From NCBI GenBank assembly GCA_958448395.1, contig CAUDDP010000013.1:1-36414 (forward strand): 36,414 nt of DNA, written 5' to 3'. Positions 33,701 to 36,414 of the stretch are shown one piece after another. The stretch is from an uncultured Oscillospiraceae bacterium (GTDB lineage: Bacteria > Bacillota > Clostridia > Oscillospirales > Ruminococcaceae). Every line of letters begins with the position of its first letter. Position 1 is the stretch's first letter. Below the pieces are notes generated by a model. The model was not told the origin of the DNA. It did no database searches and was given only the letters and a program-made list of their open reading frames with translations. The translations under genes and the position numbers were made by a program.

Positions 33701-36414
33701 TCTTGCAGGTGCAACACTGTGCCTGACAGCAGAAGGTGTTGATTGGAGTAAGGTAAAACTGAACAATGCAGCACTGACAAACGAAAATAAGCTTGAAAAT
33801 GGTATCACATGGAAGTCCACTGACAGTGGTATCAAGATTACTGGTTTGAATGCAGGAACGTATACCTTGTCCGAAGAGGAGGTACCGGCTGGTTATCAAA
33901 AGGCTGACCCGATGACAATCATCATTGCAGAAGATGGAACTATCACAGTAAACGGTGAAGAATCTGGTACTGCAACTATGATAGATGCGGCAAATACCTT
34001 GACCATCAATAAGACGAAAGTCGGCGGAGATAGCACACCTGTTCCAAATGCTTCTATGAAGCTGACCGCAGCCGATGCGAAGACAGATCTTTCTAAGATT
34101 GTAGTTGATGGCAAAATTATGCCGCAAGAAGCAAACAATATTCTTGCATGGACTTCTGCAACAGGTACAGATACGCTGTCCGCACTGCCGGCAGGTACGT
34201 ACACATTGGAAGAAACCGCTGCACCGAATGGCTGCACGATTCCAGTCAATAGTAAATTTACGTTTACAGTCAATGAAGATGGCACTGTGACAACGGAGGA
34301 ATCTACAACCACAGGAGCATTTACACTGGATGGCACAACCATTACAGTAGAAGATACAATTTCTGAGATTCAGATTGACAAGAGAGATGTAACAGGAAAT
34401 AAAGAAGTTGCAGGTGCAACATTGGAATTGTATTCTGTAACAAAGGATGGCAATGAGACATTTGTTACAGGTTGGACTTCCGGAGATAGTGTAAAGACCA
34501 TTCAGGGCTTGTCCAATGGAGATTACATCTTAAAGGAAACTGGCGAAGAGTTTGCATTCGATGGTGACATCTATACTGTCATCAGCAGCGAATTGAGATT
34601 TACCATTCAAAATGGTGAGATTTCATCGGTAACAGGTGCTCAAAACGAATTTAGTGAAACGGCAGAAACAGGCTTCTACTATTATAATAGCGAAGCAGGC
34701 AAAAACATGATTGTTGTTTGCGATGCAGTAAAGCCGGAAGTAACTACTGCCACTACAATAACCACAACTACGACAACGACAACAATCACAACAGAATCGA
34801 CTACAACAGAAGCAACCACAACAGAATCGACTACAACAGAATCGACCACGACAGAAGCAACTACAACAGAATCGACCACGACAGAAGCAACCACAACAGA
34901 ATCGACTACGACAGAAGCAACTACAACAGAATCGACCACGACAGAAGCAACCACAACAGAATCGACCACAACAGAATCGACCACGACAGAAGCAACCACA
35001 ACAGAATCGACCACGACAGAAGCAACTACAACAGAATCGACGACGACAACCACCACTACAACAACCACTATCACAGTTCAGGATGTTGTCATCGCAAAGA
35101 AGGACATCACAGGCAAAACAGAAGTAAAGAATGCAACGTTACAGGTTATAGACAAGGATGGCGAGGTTATCGAAGAATGGACTTCTGACGGTACGGATCA
35201 TACGATTGACGGCGAGAAGTTTACCATTGGCGAAACCTACACCTTGAAGGAAACTGGTGCACCAGATGGTTATGCGTATGCAGAAGACATTACCTTTACT
35301 ATTGACGAGAATGGAAAGATTGATGTGGAGGCATCTAATCTGGACGAAGATGGTACAATTGTGATGAAGGATGATGTTACCAAGGTAAGCATCAGCAAGA
35401 AGGCTCTGACGGGTTCGGAAGAACTGGAAGGAGCAAAACTGGAACTGTACTATTTGACAAAGGATAGCAGCGGTAAGGATGTGGAGACGCTGGTTGACAG
35501 CTGGACTTCTACAACGAAACCGCATGAGATCAACGGCAAACTGATTGCTGGCGGCAGCTATAAGCTGGTAGAAACCGCCGCACCAGACGGTTATCAGGAA
35601 GCAGAGGCAGTGACATTCACTGTGAATACGGATGATACCGTTACAGAAGTAACGATGTATGATGCAGCAGAAGGTGAGATCGGCATCAGCAAAAAGGCTG
35701 TGAATGGCACAGACGAACTGGAAGGTGCAAGTCTCAAGATTACAGATGCAGCTGGAAAGACCGTAGAAGAATGGGTATCTGGCAAAACTGCAAAGATTGT
35801 AAAACTGGATGCTGGTATTTATGTTCTGGTTGAAGAAATTGCACCGGCTGGTTATGTCGTTGCAGATTCCATTGCATTTACCGTTGACAAGAACGGTAAG
35901 GTAACAATCGGCGGCGAGGATGTCGGCGGTGTTGTGACCATGACAGATGATACCACAAAGGTAAGCATCAGTAAGCAGAATATTACCGGTGACAAGGAAG
36001 TACCGGGAGCAACATTACAAGTCATCGACAAGGAAGGCAATGTCGTAGAAGAATGGACTTCGACCGACAAGCCGCACGAAATCGAAGGCAAGCTGAAAGC
36101 AGGCGAAACCTACACCCTGCATGAAGAAAATGCACCGGATGGCTACACTTATGCAGAGGATGTCACCTTTACGGTAAACGAGGATGGCAAGGTACAGACT
36201 GTTGTCATGAAGGACGATGTGACAAAGGTATCTATCAGCAAGAAGGATATTACTGGTGACAAGGAAGTACCGGGAGCAAAACTGCAAGTGATTGATAAGG
36301 ACGGCAATGTTGTAGAAGAATGGACTTCCACCGACAAGCCGCACGAAATCGAAGGCAAACTGAAAGCAGGCGAAACCTACACCCTGCATGAAGAAAATGC
36401 ACCGGATGGCTACA
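24702..36414 (+). CDS. Giant multidomain CnaB/SpaA-repeat surface adhesin (3' end outside window)
   Basis: One frame is open from ATG 24702 to the window end: 3,904 codons, no stop. The signal peptide (MLLAILMIIVSVPL core, likely cleaved after TASA at residue 36) is followed by a Gly/Trp/Pro-rich stretch and an N-terminal domain. Next are DUF11-like domains (VLFTITAKNSGET near 400; LTYTITVRNTGEED near 530). Four pilin-like domains with FALF/FGLF/VGLY and VFETD motifs lie at about residues 1660-2210. From about 2215 onward are many CnaB/SpaA-like domains of about 90-100 residues (ISKKDITG ... GA ... TYTLHEENAPDGY ... VVMKDD). Thr linkers occur at 2759-2766 and 3348-3460. It is probably a cell-surface stalk or adhesin; the anchor (sortase motif or dockerin) must lie beyond the window. 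ATG 24702 has only a weak ribosome site (GGGAAAG), but an in-frame stop lies directly before it. Confidence 0.9.
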   Translation, partial: MEEIQKVSRVKRVISMLLAILMIIVSVPLSSLTASAWGGGFWPGFGGGGRPGWGGTPDVMTNVRVEFQDTKYRPVSEQESGALFYLYLSLAGNNVNHSGKTTAYTIEITDSNLLLPNFAGSGLRDGAKYNGFTMHVETDSEGNITRRYLTYDIANGQTKAIWLQAKFANGKTPDGDTAIVKITADSSGQSKSASVKADAKIVWDDSKSANPTNIALAQLKSGADINYTLKAYPNYTSDKKGEWWVDAIEMTDTITLPEGLTFDENASDIREYLTLPNDITIKEASASGRTLTVTWVKESSNKNAEMAPYTVNAALKTDKIIADSSFQGGNIDNTLSVQVSGVGSDNWQPLTDRNATVTIPTPPAPTPAKIDLTKSVAATAGTDQSSAAKYWGSKGYLVCGEYVLFTITAKNSGETAKEGTLTLTDVVPAGLIPVSGVTVGGHETDGTIDGQNVTWTEEGGLKPGAALNDHYVVCKVDDTIATDMQTVRNVVYLGTPEQYEAVATAYVNIKKPSASYEIYKAVDNGIYEAGDTLTYTITVRNTGEEDILFSSLTDSFNNPAYVDVTSSEIPTGSFTIAAGEAASYKVVATVQEGATGDIVNTATAKPNGLPEKSASATTSQNAFKLGEGTFNKTVDRTISADKGAVNYTLSYYNNTRNTTTFAEGKELVFNDTLPAGVTVTGVTFAGKELQAGKENAVVIGNETDNAKAYYTLSGTDLKIYYIGPMKAYSGFTAVVSGTLDFTQGTKDEESGKMYIAANSAYASSGEEKTTPPVSTPEIEESNVAIAVDKWAHVDYDFVPTYTEDKKVDLTNSTIVSEADSKGTPNTIDQKIGDGEYGSVYPGNLVTFYIRVANSGKDPIKGINISDTFTSGGFYGDGQVAYKSGAKYNLAFLEVQGASCVLSDASTGWQPVTITDNERIKGFLNDSSKGYVTNGIYCNPHTQVGGKDTGNVEIPEITLEPDGYIVLAYQMVAIDSNINTEIGASFQLLANGSNQVDVSDGSKIASATDSVQYKSSDLSFEMEKLSSKSQYDYNNIHIHDSEKNTVKKVKAVLDENGNVDHNKTVEELITDSVTDFSLHFALPYNTDLSNLHLSDIVEIVDTLPEGFEYVEDSACIVVNPTGSSTIKAYNSSDGTGTIIAAEPIEGTNQIVFKVKPDPEDGYIGNQFGSAAIQYQLRLTKDKADAIADILENNMAGGSVDFYNEELTNTVSVTMNQPSMVNGEGGTTFTSESKVTLRQTAEKTAPGLTKEANKELNAYNSNGLAGLPAWTITVSNKDVQDDSVENADMTNIVINDELSGGLRYCKGAVYDDDNGDAQSANGYSLDGGSTWNPLDDYVTVNGSKFEIKFPSSVKLAPGQTMQIRYATDIEGATDEIPQKTYFNKTILSTSETIHKDRVTAGDLVNGKLEATASYSFGGVETVSFKSIEYLGSTDAPYPGYDNSVTGANDKYGQGNTPEDNYVAGLQGNEVEYKIYVTNKSNDKNLKNFVVIDRLPYENVDIGLVSGYDRYSAFTVKPDLSNISYEIGTLSNSEDGKTFQNPKAVDGVTVSYSNNKTSNLTEYSTDWKGESGDLNWQDTMDVDQIVNMRFVFPSNVEIKPGETVCITFKGTIPDYVENTGEENIAWNSFAYSYQYDNNDGQLQDIPMVAEPAKVGVWVPEVADTVSISVDKAYKSGKEDTQVFYFALFTADKNTTPTYGADGKLENAEKFKRYSSEIKSVTVKDGGEKSSITFDKVPYAAIKATKDLYVFETDENGVIKDNINVAFGEPAYGENATSEMPKTAATGDSGTKIAFENEETSAVVSVLNEIQYGQIQVEKTFISPFNSTDTFYFGLFYKTKDGKFVKYGDVQSITQTGASKPGTITEEAQRVTFTNIPIQRDWYVFETDQKGNIVDNSYEYKVTYVENAGEAHPVNLKAANEIAVAKITNEESATYKIQATKVVNGENLEALTDQEYYFALFTGVTVAEDGAVTGTKVGDVQTVKAGENVTFDNLSESESYWVFETDASGNILPQGTKVAGTPSYIVDYPNYNAPTTDEEGQTIGASYAPISFQIEGGVQSAEDTTKQASIQNREVKTDVKGSITVDKTVMQNGKETADWTDTFYVGLYQAVTVGENVEFRLYPSGKKTDNNVKALTKDANSVTFTDLPAKVTEEDDATGYYYVMECNDLGTPYETGITENYSPNYTIYYTVNGSDGVDVYGEVLLDGRYDDAPTASVGVTNKRVEVTRTLTKKDIDNKDGNALSDAEFAVYVKSAYDAYQNDPVNNEKPTAIIGGIETGDFVENTVYVLVEEVAPTGYAKAGPIAFTVNANGQIVLSDPSRADVEVDNSKNNASDLTVYDKKNPSLEILKVDENGDGLAGATFKLESKEILDACEASMESQGKAISSDDYYKWNAVWEKANYSFAVEKLPKDCLRAVEGSGDLPASITCGIQWTSQTEALELSGLPDGVYILTETEAPEKYVSLEDKPLTFTIANGSIQLPDGTDEAYAVDETNSMKLLVKNKLKTNLLISKLGIGGSEVAGAEMTFSKVSDNGTVDTSFTPITWTSEAGKSKEIDTTNYADGYYLLHEEVAPDTYTLATDIYVKLESGKITGEYTLTADNTLEEVSAGTHIDKTTNKITMTDTLSVINISKKEVAASVELPGAELTLTLGTPDVEGATLKGVTLTGGTEKTEERTDTKIVWISTEKAAVLEGLPDGTYTLEEVAVPKDENDKETHVKAESITFTIENGIVTEITVPEKDAANYESGDNVVTGTAVVMRDAATTTTTTTTQTAVIAKKDINGTEVTGATLRVYHTEVVTDDESGAPVTEENGETVTVVSVDDEWTSGKDGETTHTVVNLKAGVTYVLEETFAPDGYIKANNITFSIDEKGNVTSDNLDADGKTILMKDDFTKVEISKQDAEGKPLPDAVLQIMDADGNVVTDKAGNALEWTSSATETWVIEGVLKTGETYTLHEKDAPAGYQSAKDIPIIIGEDGKVTPENPIIMTDAKQGELVVVKQGSDGSNLAGATLCLTAEGVDWSKVKLNNAALTNENKLENGITWKSTDSGIKITGLNAGTYTLSEEEVPAGYQKADPMTIIIAEDGTITVNGEESGTATMIDAANTLTINKTKVGGDSTPVPNASMKLTAADAKTDLSKIVVDGKIMPQEANNILAWTSATGTDTLSALPAGTYTLEETAAPNGCTIPVNSKFTFTVNEDGTVTTEESTTTGAFTLDGTTITVEDTISEIQIDKRDVTGNKEVAGATLELYSVTKDGNETFVTGWTSGDSVKTIQGLSNGDYILKETGEEFAFDGDIYTVISSELRFTIQNGEISSVTGAQNEFSETAETGFYYYNSEAGKNMIVVCDAVKPEVTTATTITTTTTTTTITTESTTTEATTTESTTTESTTTEATTTESTTTEATTTESTTTEATTTESTTTEATTTESTTTESTTTEATTTESTTTEATTTESTTTTTTTTTTITVQDVVIAKKDITGKTEVKNATLQVIDKDGEVIEEWTSDGTDHTIDGEKFTIGETYTLKETGAPDGYAYAEDITFTIDENGKIDVEASNLDEDGTIVMKDDVTKVSISKKALTGSEELEGAKLELYYLTKDSSGKDVETLVDSWTSTTKPHEINGKLIAGGSYKLVETAAPDGYQEAEAVTFTVNTDDTVTEVTMYDAAEGEIGISKKAVNGTDELEGASLKITDAAGKTVEEWVSGKTAKIVKLDAGIYVLVEEIAPAGYVVADSIAFTVDKNGKVTIGGEDVGGVVTMTDDTTKVSISKQNITGDKEVPGATLQVIDKEGNVVEEWTSTDKPHEIEGKLKAGETYTLHEENAPDGYTYAEDVTFTVNEDGKVQTVVMKDDVTKVSISKKDITGDKEVPGAKLQVIDKDGNVVEEWTSTDKPHEIEGKLKAGETYTLHEENAPDGY
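34788..35039 (+). repeat. Pentapeptide TTTES/TTTEA tandem repeat linker
   Basis: Seventeen 15-bp units (the first lacking one codon) encode TTTES or TTTEA in a mostly alternating order, flanked on each side by pure Thr-rich runs. The coding is nearly all ACN codons plus GAA and TCG/GCA. It is likely an extended, O-glycosylated or protease-resistant spacer between two blocks of CnaB-like domains. Repeat number probably varies between strains. Confidence 0.95.
35958..36224 (+). repeat. 267-bp CnaB-domain repeat, unit 1
   Basis: Encodes one 89-residue CnaB-like domain from KVSISKQNITG to VVMKDDVT. The second half (from about 36050) is almost identical at the DNA level to the next unit, with two differences in about 103 nt, indicating recent duplication or gene conversion. 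Confidence 0.85.
36225..36414 (+). repeat. 267-bp CnaB-domain repeat, unit 2 (cut by the window end)
   Basis: The first 190 nt of a second copy, from KVSISKKDITG to NAPDGY. It is truncated by the window edge; more copies are likely beyond it. Confidence 0.85.

Noticed and set aside
34788..35039. CRISPR-like regular repeats
   Set aside because: The 15-bp units are contiguous and in frame, with no unique spacers and no cas genes.
34682..35074. Minus-strand frame with VVVDSVVVAS repeats and a plus-strand frame with NHNRIDYDRS repeats
   Set aside because: Both are alternative readings of the TTTES/TTTEA minisatellite.

Overview
The window looks like a chromosomal segment of a Ruminococcus-like Clostridia (Oscillospiraceae). 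This is inferred from the gene families, not from a marker gene. Evidence includes low-GC Gram-positive style promoters (TTGACN-17-TATAAT) and strong AGGAGG ribosome sites. A secreted BspA-type leucine-rich-repeat protein ends in a type I dockerin, and a giant surface protein carries threonine-rich linkers of the kind common in cellulosome-forming ruminococci. No rRNA, tRNA, CRISPR array, transposase or phage gene was seen.

Layout. Positions 1-7109 are housekeeping: purB (-), a membrane-anchored GH25 lysozyme, a ROK glucokinase, a small XRE regulator (-), purA and rmuC. purB and purA are the two enzymes that turn IMP into AMP, but they are separate transcription units here. Positions 7110-7443 hold a gene-free, hairpin-rich stretch. 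Positions 7444-14963 are a minus-strand block, transcribed ung > metF > MetH activation protein > metH > AI-2E-type transporter, then (after a terminator hairpin) a ThrE-type exporter. The cobalamin-dependent methionine synthase is split: its reactivation domain is a separate upstream gene overlapping metH. Positions 15300-17700 are the secD-secF pair. Positions 17779-19648 carry a broken copy of a secreted-protein N-terminus followed by the intact LRR-dockerin gene. Positions 19852-21527 are a three-gene operon (TIM-barrel isomerase, nrdR, DUF4870 membrane protein) that converges on a small DUF4830-like gene. An RsuA-type pseudouridine synthase and an orphan MsmX/UgpC-type ABC ATPase follow.

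The last third (24702 to the window end) is a single open frame of at least 3,904 codons with no stop. It encodes a secreted protein with a signal peptide, DUF11-like N-terminal domains, four pilin-like middle domains and then many CnaB/SpaA-like domains, interrupted by a run of 17 TTTES/TTTEA pentapeptides. The CnaB-like domains end in a strand containing M-x-D, which resembles the Asp-bearing strand of the FbaB CnaB2 domain (the source of SpyTag). It is the most unusual object in the window: probably a long, fibre-like, possibly isopeptide-crosslinked adhesin.

Between genes there are three diverged copies of a short repeat (near 1781, 4329 and 7129), a 17-bp inverted repeat bracketing a tandem repeat upstream of the LRR gene, and two cases of an SD-led mini-ORF placed against the start of a membrane-protein gene. 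All calls come from reading the sequence; no database search was run.
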